Shown: one piece after another, positions 8,624 to 19,168 of the stretch
How positions within the stretch are numbered: position 1 is the stretch's first letter
Layout: every line of letters begins with the position of its first letter
Assembly: GCA_036250195.1 (NCBI GenBank)
Contig: JAVHZZ010000004.1
Span: 147,326,729 to 147,390,728, forward strand
Direction: 5' to 3'
DNA: 64,000 bases
Source: Mixophyes australis
Lineage: Eukaryota > Chordata > Amphibia > Anura > Limnodynastidae
Position numbers and translations under genes: made by a program
The notes under the pieces: model-generated
Databases searched by the model: none
Told to the model about the DNA's origin: nothing
What the model saw: the letters and a program-made list of their open reading frames with translations, nothing else

Positions 8624-9365
8624 ACGGTGGCGGGGAGACCGTTTTAGGAGAATCCACAGTTGCTCCCTATTCTAAAGAAAATTCCCCAGAATTTCAGATG
8701 GCTGTCATCCTGAGCACCCCCAAGGGTACCTTTTCCACCACGGCCTTTGTGGACTCCGGCTCCTCCGGGAACTTCATTTCGGCGGATCTAGCTTCGCAGC
8801 TCCAAATACCTCTAAACCCATTGCCCCAACCGTTATCTCTGACGGCAGTCGACGGAAGTCGTGTCACTCACGGCTCCATCTCCTCCGTGACTTCTCCTGT
8901 TCGGTTGAGGGTAGGAGTACTTCATAGCGAAATGATCCAACTTTTGGTGTTGCCGAGGTCCATTAATCCCCTCATCTTGGGGCTACCATGGCTGAGAAAA
9001 CATTCTCCTCAGATGGATTGGGACCACGCTCAAGTTATGTCGTGGGGTGTAGGATGTCGCTTTGAATGTCTGTCTAGAGTCTTGCCTCCAAAATGTCAAG
9101 TAATGGCTCATTCCGAGCTAACCCACCTTCCTGAGGCCTATATGGAATTCCAAGATGTATTCAGTAAAGTGGAAGCGGAGATCTTGCCTCCTCATCGTCC
9201 CTGGGATTGCGCTATTGTTTTATCTCCTGACCAACCCATCCCCAAAGGGAGGACCTACCCTTTATCTCGTCCAGAGACGTCAGCCATGTCTCAATATATT
9301 TCAGAAAACCTGAAACGGGGATTTATCCGCAAATCTACTTCCCCAGCGGGTGCAGGGTTTTTTTT
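8612..9365 (+). pseudogene. pol: Pol, first part: aspartic protease and start of reverse transcriptase
   Basis: Entered from gag by -1 frameshifting. A retropepsin motif, FVDSGSSGNFI, is near 8746-8778, with a second LILGLPWL motif near 8968-8993 (the ILG strand after the active site). The N-terminal connection region of reverse transcriptase follows (HRPWDCAIVL, then KGRTYPLSRPE and the FIRKSTSPAGAG stretch). The reading frame breaks at the run of eight T at 9358-9365. Beyond it this frame runs out of phase to a stop at 9505-9507, while the conserved reverse transcriptase continues in another frame. A single-base slip in the homopolymer is the simplest explanation; a sequencing error is also possible. 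Confidence 0.9.
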
Positions 9366-11939
9366 GTTAAGAAGAAGGATGGGTCTCTTCGGCCTTGTAT
9401 TGATTATCGTCCTCTCAACCGCATCACTGTCAAAAATCGATATCCACTACCTCTCATCTCCGACCTCTTTGACAAACTCAGTGGATCTCAAATCTTTTCC
9501 AAACTAGATCTCCGTGGGGCCTATAATTTGATTCGTATCAAAGAAGGAGACGAATGGAAAACGGCCTTTAACACCAGAGATGGACATTTCGAGTACCTGG
9601 TGATGCCCTTCGGCCTCTGCAACGCCCCAGCCATCTTCCAAACCTTTGTTAACGATATCTTTCATGACCTGTTATACACTTCTGTGGTAGTGTATTTAGA
9701 CGATATATTAATATTTTCTAAAGATCTGAAGACTCATCGGGAACAAGTAAAGGAGGTCTTACGTAGACTTCGGAAACATCACCTCTACTGCAAGCTGGAA
9801 AAATGTGTGTTTGAGATTAGCCAGGTACCTTTTCTTGGTTTCATCGTGTCGGGTCAAGGTCTTTGTATGGATCCCACCAAGGTGTCAGCTATTCTGGACT
9901 GGCCTCAGCCACAAGGCCTTAAAGCTATTCAAAGGTTCATCGGCTTTGCAAACTATTATCGCCAATTTATTCAGGGATTCTCCACCATTATAGCCCCCAT
10001 TACAGCTTTAACCAGGAAGACTGCCAACCCCAGGGTTTGGTCTTCGGAGGCCATGTCTGCCTTCATAACGTTAAAGAAAGCATTTTCTTCAGCCCCAGTT
10101 CTGTCCCAGCCAGATCAAGAACGACCTTTCTTCTTAGAGGTAGATGCATCCTCAGTAGGCATTGGGGCGGTGCTTTTTCAAGAGTCTCCGGCTGGCTCAC
10201 ACAACCCGTGTGGGTTTTTCTCCAGACGATTTCTTCCAAGTGAATGTAATTATGGAATAGGGGACAAGGAGTTACTGGCCATCAAGGCGGCTCTGGAGGA
10301 GTGGCGACATCTGTTGGAGGGGGCTATATTTCCTGTTACTGTGTTTACCGACCATCGGAACCTAGTGTTCATTCAAGAGGCTCGTTGCCTTAATCCTCGG
10401 CAAGCCCGCTGGGCATCCTTCTTTGCTCGATTTAACATGAAGCTCACATTCTGCCCGGGAGCCAAGAATAGACGTGCCGATGCATTATCTCGCTCATTTG
10501 ACGATTCCGATCGTTTAAGACCGTTGGTTCCTCAGCATATTATTGATCCTTCTAATATCGTAGCCCTTACTAGGACCAAAACGTCCTCTCCTCCTCCAGG
10601 CCGGTCATTCGTGGAACCCCATCTCTGGTTCAAGACCCTGCAGTGGGCTCATTCATCCCGCATTGCCGGCCATGCTGGAATAAAGAAGACAACATCGCTG
10701 CTTTGCCGACGCTTCTGGTGGCCTAATGTACGTGCCGATGTTGAGAGATTTATTGCTTCCTGCACTACTTGTGCTCAACACAAGACTTGTAGAAGAGTTC
10801 CGGCAGGCCTTCTTCGTCCACTCCCTATCCCCGATGCTCCTTGGGAAAGTGTGGCCATGGATTTTATCACAGACCTACCCCTCAGTGCAGGGTTTACCAC
10901 TATCTGGGTGGTTATTGATCGATTTTCGAAGATGGCACATTTTATTCCTCTAACTGGACTGCCCACGGCCAGTCGTCTGGCAGATATCTTTATCAAGGAG
11001 ATATTCAGACTACATGGTTGCCCGAAGGAGATCATTTCGGACCGCGGAGTCCAATTCACATCCCAGTTTTGGAGAACCTTTTGTAAGAGATTAAACATAG
11101 AATTGAAATTCTCTTCGGGATACCATCCGCAAACCAACGGACAGACGGAGCGAATCAATCAGGATCTCGAGACATTCCTCCGCTGTTTTACCTCCGACAA
11201 CCAGAATAAATGGTCTCGATTCCTTCCTTGGGCGGAGTTCTCCCATAATCAACACATTCATGAGTCTACCGGATTCTCTCCGTTCTTTATTGTATACGGA
11301 AGTCATCCTGTGTTTCCGGATCCTTTTCCAGTGTCCTCTTCACCGGTTCCAGCCGTAGATACTCTTTATCGGGAATTTTCTCTCATTTGGGCTAAGACTA
11401 AGACGGCTTTACTCAAGGCTACTCAGCATCACAAAATCTTTGCAGATCGTCATCGGAGGGCCACTCCTCTCTTAAAGGTGGGAGACCAAGTATGGCTATC
11501 CACCCGGGACCTAAGACTAAAGGTTCCTTCTATGAAGATGGCTCCTCGATTTATTGGCCCGTACACCATCATGCAAGTCATTAATCCTGTATGCTTCAAA
11601 TTAAAACTTCCTCCTTCTCTGAGATGTCATAATACTTTTCATGTCTCATTACTACGACCACTGGTACTCAATAAATTCTATCGACCTCCCGGTCGTCCCC
11701 CACCAATACAAACCTCTTCTGGAACTGAATTCGAAGTCAGTCGGATCTTGGCCTCTCGCATTCTTCGTGGCAAACAGCAATTTCTGGTCCATTGGAAAGG
11801 ATTTGGCCCAGAGGAGAGATCATGGGTGGACAAGCAGGACCTTCACGCTCCTAGAATTCTCAAAAAGTTCCTTCAAACAGGAGGAGGAAGAGGAGGGTAT
11901 ACTGTCAGGCGCCGTCCGCACGGCCGCCTGACTGCCTGA
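9366..11939 (+). CDS. pol: Pol, second part: RT, RNase H, integrase, chromodomain
   Basis: The frame is open from just after the T-run break. The reverse transcriptase carries the catalytic box VVYLDDILIFS near 9687-9719. RNase H starts with FFLEVDASSVGIGAVLF near 10131 and contains the TDHRNL motif. Integrase has the HHCC zinc finger (HAGIKK region and CTTCAQHK near 10640-10785), then the catalytic acidic residues in MDFITDLP, IISDRGVQF and NGQTERINQDLE. A GPY/F module, FIGPYTIMQVI, follows. The C terminus has a chromodomain (SRILASRILRGKQQFLVHWK and GPEERSWV, about 11735-11850), a targeting module of chromoviruses that may read histone marks. The frame overlaps the polypurine tract and ends inside the 3' LTR. 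An ATG at 9528 is not a biological start. Apart from the upstream break it looks intact. Confidence 0.92.
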   Translation, partial: VKKKDGSLRPCIDYRPLNRITVKNRYPLPLISDLFDKLSGSQIFSKLDLRGAYNLIRIKEGDEWKTAFNTRDGHFEYLVMPFGLCNAPAIFQTFVNDIFHDLLYTSVVVYLDDILIFSKDLKTHREQVKEVLRRLRKHHLYCKLEKCVFEISQVPFLGFIVSGQGLCMDPTKVSAILDWPQPQGLKAIQRFIGFANYYRQFIQGFSTIIAPITALTRKTANPRVWSSEAMSAFITLKKAFSSAPVLSQPDQERPFFLEVDASSVGIGAVLFQESPAGSHNPCGFFSRRFLPSECNYGIGDKELLAIKAALEEWRHLLEGAIFPVTVFTDHRNLVFIQEARCLNPRQARWASFFARFNMKLTFCPGAKNRRADALSRSFDDSDRLRPLVPQHIIDPSNIVALTRTKTSSPPPGRSFVEPHLWFKTLQWAHSSRIAGHAGIKKTTSLLCRRFWWPNVRADVERFIASCTTCAQHKTCRRVPAGLLRPLPIPDAPWESVAMDFITDLPLSAGFTTIWVVIDRFSKMAHFIPLTGLPTASRLADIFIKEIFRLHGCPKEIISDRGVQFTSQFWRTFCKRLNIELKFSSGYHPQTNGQTERINQDLETFLRCFTSDNQNKWSRFLPWAEFSHNQHIHESTGFSPFFIVYGSHPVFPDPFPVSSSPVPAVDTLYREFSLIWAKTKTALLKATQHHKIFADRHRRATPLLKVGDQVWLSTRDLRLKVPSMKMAPRFIGPYTIMQVINPVCFKLKLPPSLRCHNTFHVSLLRPLVLNKFYRPPGRPPPIQTSSGTEFEVSRILASRILRGKQQFLVHWKGFGPEERSWVDKQDLHAPRILKKFLQTGGGRGGYTVRRRPHGRLTA
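11880..11897 (+). promoter_or_regulatory. Polypurine tract
   Basis: GGAGGAGGAAGAGGAGGG is the purine run expected to prime plus-strand DNA. Five bases, TATAC, separate it from the 3' LTR, so the true priming end may lie in that spacer. The coding frame of pol runs through it. Confidence 0.8.
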
Positions 11940-12561
11940 CCGCGCGTCTGGTTGCTAGGCAACCAGACGCATCACTTCCGGATCCTCCCTGCCATCCATC
12001 TCCTAGCAGTATGACGCGCCCCGTTGCTAGGCAACGGGACGCTATGTGATTCCCGGCGGCAGGCATGACAGCGCTGCAGCGCTGATGCTGATTGGATCCC
12101 CACACTATTTAAACCTCTTCCTGTCCTCTAATCAGTGCCAGAGTATCAGGTCTTCCTGTCTCCAGCGTTTGTGTGTACCAGTTGCTATATTGTTCCTGAC
12201 ATTCCTCGTGCTGCTTGTGACCCTTTTGACCCGGACCGTTTGACCACCCCTATCTGGATTCTGCCTTTGTACTGCGCTCCCTGAAGGTTACCGACTCGGC
12301 TTGCCTCACCATTCTTCTGGATTTCCCTTTGTACCTCCTCTACCTGAACGTTGCTGAACCGGCCTGTCTGACACCCCCTTGTATCTCGCTGTGGACTCTA
12401 GGAAGGACCGCAACCTGCGTGTCCCTGCAGCGGAGTCCATACTTCCTTGCGGGGGTTCCTGGTGAATACCAGGGGCACGTTAGACTCCGCGCCTTCCTCT
12501 GAGTTGCGCCAACAACAGCAGGTACCTTCTACCAGTCATACACCCACTATCAGTCGTGACA
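11903..12561 (+). repeat. 3' LTR of the sushi element
   Basis: The same 659-bp sequence as 7007-7665 with about two substitutions. It starts TGTCAGGCGCC, includes the pol stop at 11937-11939 and ends GTGACA, immediately followed by the TTTAG target repeat. No AATAAA was seen within it, so its polyadenylation signal is not obvious. Confidence 0.95.
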
Positions 12562-12639
12562 TTTAGGTACAGCAAATGAATGACCACGTATTGTAGTCCT
12601 TTTGTTAAACATGTTTTTTCAATGACATGGCTTAAGCAT

Positions 12640-13103
12640 CGACAAGAAATGTGAATAAATGGTGGAGTCAAATGGAAAGCAAAACATCATGCAAGGCAGT
12701 GTGCAAAAGCATAAATGATAATAACAGCTTCTTGCTGTGCGAGACAGGAAGACGAAAAGCTCCTAAAGCACAGTCCAGCAGAACAAGATAATCTTCCACA
12801 GAAAAACAGAGGTCTCAAAGCAGGGCACAAGACAACAAAGTCCAGGACAGACACAGTACAAGACCAGGGAATCCAGTATCAGAATAAAAATAAGCCTGGA
12901 CCTGGGCCAGAGTAGAACCAGGATGATGCACACTGAAGCTGAACTGAACAGAATGATCTGGCAGGGAGTATAAGGCTCAGCCAGATTACATAGAGCCCCT
13001 GTATACAGAGCCAGGTGCAGAGATGTTACAGGAGGTTAAACTCTATACATGCTGGAATGCATATAAGGGTAAATGCTGCAGAGAAGAAAACAGGATCATG
13101 ACA
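12640..13103 (-). mobile_element. Ty3-type LTR remnant, minus orientation
   Basis: Read on the minus strand it starts TGTCATGATCCTG at 13103 and continues in the pyrimidine-rich style (CTGGTTCTACTCTGG, TTCCCTGGTCTTGTACTGTG) shared with R-U5 parts of the other LTRs here. A purine run followed by TACATTCTTAA lies just upstream on that strand, as expected for a tract next to a 3' LTR. The far end was not defined, and no coding part was recognised. Confidence 0.5.
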
Positions 13104-13429
13104 TTAAGAATGTATTCCCCCTTCAACTAGACAGGTCCCAAATGCCTTATAGATCCAACCAAAGAAAGCAACTGAAAGGATATCTTGAGAGCAAAATCAG
13201 GATCTTTTTGGGCATCAGATAAGAGTGGCAATGGTGAGGATAACCCCTGGGCTAGACATTCCAGGACTGGGTTTTCAGGAGACAAGGCATTTACCTTGGA
13301 GACTTGAGCATAACAGTCATCTTGTCTTGCCCGAGGACTTGTCCTTGGGTAAGACAATCGCCTTATAGGCAGCAACCTAGACCACAAGCAAGACAGCAAA
13401 TGGAACCCTAGACCACGTAGTCATCTCAG

Positions 13430-13960
13430 AGACCTTGGGCAGAGCAGTCATTACAGAGATCCCAGAGCAGGAAGCCTCAGGACATAAGGCTGTCATCTTT
13501 GCAACCTTAAGAGATGATACTGTTCTCTCAGCAACCTGAGGACACGAGGCTGTCATCTCTGGGACTGGCAGCTTAGGGCAGGAGGCAGCAACTCAGCAGT
13601 CATTTCTGGAATCGACTGGCAACAACTGGAATCTCAATACACAAGGCAATGTCTGGTCCCTCAGAACACGAGGCAGTGACTGGACCCTCAGAATAGGCAG
13701 CAACGGCTGTACCTTGAAAACAGGAGGCAATGACTGAAATCTCAGATGCTTAGAAAGGGAGGCAACAACTGGATGCTTAGAACAGGAGGTAATGACTGGA
13801 TCCCAGAACAGGAAGCAATGATTGGCAGCTTAAGAGAGAAGGTGGCAACTCACAGCTCACAACAGGAGTTGGCATCTAGCAGCTTAGGACAACAGGCAGC
13901 AACTGGCAGCCCAGTACAGCAAGGCAGCAACTGGCAGTTGCTGCCTTGCAACAATTGGAA
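13430..13960. repeat. Degenerate minisatellite, about 36-bp unit
   Basis: Units of the type CTCAGAACAGGAGGCAATGACTGGA (e.g. at 13630, 13668, 13717, 13776) repeat with substitutions and length variation to about 13960, where GGCAGCAACTGGCAG recurs. An open frame of 119 codons at 13746-14105 is produced by the repeat and is probably not a gene. The array may be untranslated internal sequence of the LTR element to its left. Confidence 0.6.
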
Positions 13961-14109
13961 GCTCAAAAATCTGTATTACTTCTTTGAGAGGCAAGGGAAG
14001 TTGTTCAGAAGATTCAATATGCCTCGATTGCTTCTGAAAATATGTACCTGTAGCAATTGGATCCTAATCAAGCGAATAAGCTACCTCATTGCTGGGGCTT
14101 GTTAGGGTC

Positions 14110-15250
14110 CTGGGCACTTCCAGGACAAAGGTGGATTCAAAGATTACAGAAGAGAAGGAATATTCAATCCATTGTCTCTCATTGATGTACTTTTAATTTT
14201 TAATTAATAATAATAACTGAATTTGACAACATTCAAGTCATTTTTCATTATTTTACACATATGTATAAGCATGCATAAGCATTCAAAATCACAGAATAAG
14301 GGTGGGGGTCAAGAAAAAGGGTAGATGTTCACCTAAGGCTCAGAGAATTGCTGTTCTTACAGACCAGCTAGTGTTTTCCACTAGCATTATCACTACCCCC
14401 TTTCCACAATGGACAGGCAGTACACCCATATAGTTCCATCATAATAAAAAGAATGAGAAATAATTTTTGTACTTATTGACTGCAATATTCAACATATCAT
14501 TTCAGAGGTGGCAGTTAAATGATCAAAAGTAAGTGAAAGTAGTCATTACGTTTAAGAACTATGTGAGTGAGTGAATGGATGAATAAAGTCATCTAGTATT
14601 TTTATCCTAATTTGATGAATAGAAATGGTATACTAGACATGTAGAAAGTGTGGTTATTTTAGTGGGACTGCATCTTTAAATATCCTTGTACAATATTTGG
14701 CATTAATTATGGCAAAATTACTTCTATATATTCACTATATGACCTCTGGCATTTGCTGATAAGAGAAGCTTGTTTTAAACACCACCATTGTAATCAAATA
14801 ATAATTGCAATGTATGATTTATTCCATATAGTGACTGAGAAAATAGCTCCTGGTTTCCTATAATTAAATTGTGAGAGTAAATTTAATAGAATCTCTGTAA
14901 ATAGAATACAATGATTAGAAGACATTTAAAATATTCCCAGTCACACTTTAATGCAGTAATGTATCCTTTAAGTTACAAAACTATCAAGTTACATAAATAG
15001 AAGTAGGAAGACAAAAGTAGGAGTGATGACACTAGTTTAAGCTTATCTAGCGCATATTGCTCAGGCCAATACAGTTACATAAGAGCTTTTGGTTGGTCTC
15101 ATCAGGAATGGTTTAGAAAAATGAAAATGTTGCTGTGAGTGATTTCAGTCTCCCAGACTCAAAGCAACTCCATTGTCTGTACTATTGAAGTCATTTTACT
15201 GCTACTCTCAGGGAAAAGATGGTAACTGTAGCTGTGCATGCCAAATGCAA
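14110..15250. other. AT-rich sequence without recognised features
   Basis: No open frames of note, no recognisable terminal repeats. Contains scattered A/T homopolymers and AATAATAATAA near 14204. Confidence 0.55.
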
Positions 15251-15251
15251 C

Positions 15252-15590
15252 TATTCATCATCATCATCATCATCACCAGTTATTTATAAAATGCCACTAA
15301 TTCCACAGTGCTGTACAGAGAACTTATTCACATTGGTCCCTGCCCCATTGGAACTTACAATCTAAATTCCCTTACATATACACACACACACAGACAGAGA
15401 GAGAGAGAGACTGAGGTCAATTTGATAGCAGCCAATTAAGTCAATTAACCTACTAGTATGCTTTTGAAGTGTTGGAGGAAACCAGAGCACCCAGAGGAAA
15501 CCAAGGCAAACACAGGAAGAACATACAAACTCCACACAGATAAGGCCATGGTCAGGAATCAAACTCATGACCCCAGTGCTGCTATTAATC
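15252..15590 (-). mobile_element. tRNA-derived SINE, minus strand, 5'-truncated
   Basis: On the minus strand the body reads GTCATGAGTTTGATTCCTGA (degenerate box B region), GGAGTTTGTATGTTCTTCCT, CTTTTGGAGTGT-like core, then TAGATTGTAAGTTCCAATGG and CTCTGTACAGCACTGTGGAA, ending in (GATGAT)n. This is the same order as in the plus-strand copy at 54804. The first roughly 45 bp of the head are missing. An AC/AG dinucleotide run lies between body and tail. Confidence 0.85.
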
Positions 15591-15879
15591 CTTACCCTGA
15601 ATACACTGCATAAAGAACTAGTACACAAAATTGCATCTCTTGTTCTGTACAGTATGCAATTATCTTGTTCTGTTATTGTGAATAGTCCTGGGTACACACT
15701 TTTAGTGTTTTTAGCTGATTATCAGGGCAATCACCCGATAAACGTTTGTTCGACCCAACATTGCATTACTGTGTACACGGAATGATGAGTGATTATTGTT
15801 CCAAACCTCATCAAATAATTTCATATTTATTTTAAACTGGACTAAAAATGGTGTTCAATGATGGATCAATGTTGAAACT

Positions 15880-16380
15880 ATTCTACATTGTGTATGCATC
15901 ACTATGAGTCTGCATAGTTCATGGCTACACCTCACAGTTAATTTCAACATACTCAGAATGGCCAGTGATTTGTATAATAAAGCCACCATAAGTCAGGGGT
16001 CTGCATAGTTAAGCTGTCAGACATTTGGGGTGGTCTGCAATATAAAAGAGTCTGCACTGTAACACCACCAGAGATTTGGGGTTCTACACTTTATAGTGGC
16101 TTCCAAAACAGGGTTGGCTGTTGGTCATGAAAATGCTCACTGTTTTGTATAGCAGTCACTAAAATGCTATCTGTGTTGTAAAGAAATCCCTAAAATACTT
16201 TCTATATTGTATATAGATCACTAGAATGCTCTCTGTATTGTATAGAAGCAAAAATAATGTCCTCTCTATTGTATATTGTTTATTATGGTGAACTGTGTAT
16301 TGTATAAATGTTATTAGAAAGCTCCTTGTATTGCATAGAGCTTTCCAGAATGTATATTATATTGTATATAGGCAGTGTGA
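15880..16380. repeat. Degenerate tandem repeat, about 40-bp unit
   Basis: Variants of CTCTGTATTGTATAGAAGTCACTAAAATG recur from about 16080 to 16375 (e.g. GCTATCTGTGTTGTAAAGAA, GCTCTCTGTATTGTATAGAA). The flanking part is less regular. No coding potential. Confidence 0.55.
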
Positions 16381-16481
16381 TACTTGGGAAATTCTGGGTT
16401 GGTCCCACTTTTTGATGGCTCCATCTCCTTCTCTTAGGGGGTGGGGCTAAGACAGCAAACTTAGAAGAGTAAGTGGAGGAG

Positions 16482-17214
16482 TGTCAGGATTCCTAATATG
16501 AAGACCACTGAGAGAGCGTAAGTGGAACAAAGTAGTTTATTAGTAACACAGGTACACAGGTTAGGTTTCAATAAATGATGTGGCAACAAGTACAGCAGGG
16601 TATGGCACTGGAGGAGTAACGGGTGTTAGGACTCAGGATACTCAGGAGGCATGAGGAACAGGTAGGAAGACAGCCAGTAGACTGGATCAGACACGGTGGT
16701 GTAATAACTGCAGACATTGGGAGCTAGATAGCTGGATAGCTGCTAACGACTGCAGAAGCTGGATTGCTAGAGAAGGAATACAATGCTGACACAGTAACAC
16801 AGAAGAGTCAAACAAGCCAGGGTTTAAAGCCAGACGGAAAAATATGATACCAGTGAGAAGCAGGTGCAGAGTCACAACAAAGCCGAATCAGGGGTCACAG
16901 GAAGAGGTGCCAAGATGAAGGGACAAGCAGAGGACAAAACCAGGAAATCAATCAAGGATTACACACAGGAGAACCAGCATAGGAAAAGGCAACAGATGAA
17001 CTAGTAAAGACTGCTGGGTCAGGCAGTTTTTATAGGCCAGGAACAGGTGCTAAGCAGCCCAGAGTAACAAGCTTAGTTTTGGCTGGTAGAAGAGCAGTCC
17101 AAGTACCACAGTGGCCCCTTTGGTTGAACAGTGGTACTGCAGGCTGGATAGATAAAAAGAAAAAGTCCAACATAGTTCTTGACAGACAGGAGCTGCAGGA
17201 GGCAGATTGTGACA
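16482..17214 (-). mobile_element. Solo LTR with 5-bp TSD AGGAG
   Basis: The segment runs from TGTCAGGATTCC to GCAGATTGTGACA, bounded by AGGAG at 16477-16481 and 17215-17219. On the minus strand a TATA-like CCTATAAAAACTG sits at about 17026-17038, and GTTACTAATAAACTA near the other end can serve as a polyadenylation signal, so transcription direction is minus. No internal coding sequence is attached, as expected after LTR-LTR recombination. Confidence 0.82.
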
Positions 17215-17416
17215 AGGAGTAGCCTGTGCTTCTTAGTAGTACTGAGGAGTTTCCTGCTCAGACAGGAGCTCCTCACTAGCCTCTAATGTGCTCTGATTGA
17301 CCGACTGCCATTGCACAGTCAATCAGCCAATTAGCATAGATATGCCCCCTACTGACACTTCCAAAGCCACAGAGGAAGCTGGAGGTAGCACAGCAGAAAG
17401 AGGAGCTGAGTGTAAG

Positions 17417-18222
17417 CAGGGGTGGAGTGGTCATAAACCTTACAGGGAGCTTTCCTGGTAGGCCAATGGTATCTTGGGTCTTTTTGAGGCATATTAATAA
17501 TGCCTCTGTTCACCTGGATATTTCTTGATACTGCTGCAGGCAGCATTGGTCCTATGGGGCTCCCATAGCTTACGAGAATCGTATAGGATCAATATTGTGA
17601 TGGGAACTGAAAGTGAGCTGAGTGAAAACCTCTACGCTCCTGTAGAGCCAATAACAGGGAGATCTGCTTGAGGCTGTTTTTCTGACTGTTACTGTGAAGT
17701 TCCTAAGGGGAGAGTACTGAACAACGAAGTGCGTGACCGGGAGAATGGAAGAACAGTGCAGTGGAATTGAAAGGAGAGAAAATAAAGATAAATGATGAAA
17801 CAAAGCCAGGTAATAACACTAAATGGGAGAGCAAAGACTTGTCTGTCAGGGTGAGAGTTGTGCATAGTGGGACGAAAGCAGCAATCTCCTATGAGAAAAC
17901 AGGATAGTGACCATTAAAATAAAATGACCACAAACTGAAAATAACTGAAGCTATTGTTAACAATTATACTGCTAAACAAGCACTCTCTGTCTTAGGTAGC
18001 CAGTTTGAAACTGCTGTTCTATTGAAAGCATATATGTCAGTTTCCTTAACTACAGTTTATGCTTGTATTTGTGAGGATTGTGAACTGAGCATGGTGAACA
18101 TTAGGATGCGTTACCTACTAATGGTGTGCTAAGCTTGCCTATTTTTATGTGTTCGCCCCGTCTACATGAAACCACTTTCAGAATTTTTTCCAGTGCCACT
18201 TTAAGTTCCCAATCCGTCCCTG
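17417..18222. mobile_element. hAT-superfamily element with 8-bp TSD AGTGTAAG
   Basis: The left terminus is CAGGGGTGGAGTGGTC, and the right terminus read as complement is CAGGGACGGATTGGGAACTT. AGTGTAAG occurs at 17409-17416 and 18223-18230. The right end is closely related to the left end of the larger element at 45114-47337 (both continue TTAAAGTGGCNCTGGAAAAAATT). There is no transposase, so it is a non-autonomous member. Confidence 0.85.
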
Positions 18223-18344
18223 AGTGTAAGGAAGCTTGAGTGTGTATGTGAGAGAGAATGTGATTCAGTATGGGTAAGAAATGTGTGTCTGTATATGAGA
18301 GTGATTGTGAGTGTGTGTGAGAGAGAGAGAGAACAAAGTTTTGC

Positions 18345-19075
18345 ATAATAGACCTCCTCCCTACTGCCAGGCACCCCATCTGCCATATCCTCCCTCCCTG
18401 CTGCCAGATACAACATCTACCTGAATGAGAAATGTGTGTGTGTGAATGAGAGAGTGAGTGTATGTATCTGTCTAAAAGAGAGAGTAACAAGCATAATAGA
18501 CCATACTTACCAACTTTCTGAAGTTGGCTTCCGGGAGCCTGCCTGGGGAGGTAAGCATGATGGGGGGCGGGGCTCCAAAATTTGCGTCCTTTTGGACCCG
18601 CTCCCGTAACGTAATGATCCAAATGCGTAATTTACAGCAGGGAGCGGGGCCAAATGCTGTGATTCCCATTGAATCACTGCGTTTTGGATCTAATTCTGCC
18701 CACTTCACTAGGAAGTGGGCAGATGCGGGAGATTGCCACACCCTCCCGGGAGTCAGTGAGACTCGCGCGAAATGCAGGAGAGTTGGCAAGTATGTAATAG
18801 ACCCCCTCCATACTGCCAGACACCGCATCTACCACACTCCTTATCCATGTTGCTATCTACTATATTCCACCTCCCCGCTTATAGGAGTTCCATCTGCTAC
18901 CCCTGCTACCCCCCCCACACACACACATACACACACACACTCCCAGACACTCCAGCAGCCACAGTCTCTGCTGCCAGGCACTCTCACTACCATTTTCGGG
19001 CCATCTTCTATCAGATAACCTATTTACCACTCTCTCCCTTCCTACTGCCAGACACCCCAAATGCCACACTCCTCC
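18345..19075. repeat. Minisatellite-like CTGCCAGACACC repeats split by a hAT MITE
   Basis: TACTGCCAGRCACCNCATCTRCCA recurs at 18360, 18400, 18815, 19040 and in decayed form between. AC and GT/GA runs (18240-18480, 18910-18945) accompany it. The MITE at 18502-18794 interrupts the array. Confidence 0.55.
18502..18794. mobile_element. hAT MITE with 8-bp TSD TAATAGAC
   Basis: Ends CATACTTACCAACTTTC and GAGAGTTGGCAAGTATG are inverted repeats. TAATAGAC flanks both sides (18494-18501, 18795-18802). The 293-bp interior is GC-rich and contains GGAAGTGGGC-type inverted stretches. A related terminus, CATACCTCCCAACTATCC, is present near 46144. Confidence 0.88.
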
Positions 19076-19168
19076 TTGCTAACTATTATAAAATATTTTG
19101 TTTAACTTATTTAATTAAATAAAGTTTATTTTTTTTCTTTTGGCACTTGTTAATTATATAAATGCCAG

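Larger units (their letters stand above)
7007..12561 (+). mobile_element. Ty3/gypsy chromovirus of the Tf1/sushi group, nearly intact, TSD TTTAG
   Basis: Two 659-bp LTRs (7007-7665 and 11903-12561) begin TGTCAGGCGCC and end GTCGTGACA. The 5-bp target duplication TTTAG is at 7002-7006 and 12562-12566. Between the LTRs lie gag, then protease, reverse transcriptase, RNase H, integrase and a C-terminal chromodomain in the order typical of chromoviruses. I see two differences between the LTRs (near 7090 and near 7519 of the left copy), so insertion was recent. Only one clear break was found, a frame slip in a T run of pol at 9358-9365. The priming site and frameshift signal match the Tf1/sushi group. 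Confidence 0.95.

Noticed and set aside
12632..13108. TTAAG at 12632-12636 and 13104-13108 as a target duplication of a minus-strand LTR
   Set aside because: The left inner end would start CATCG rather than TG, so the match is probably chance.
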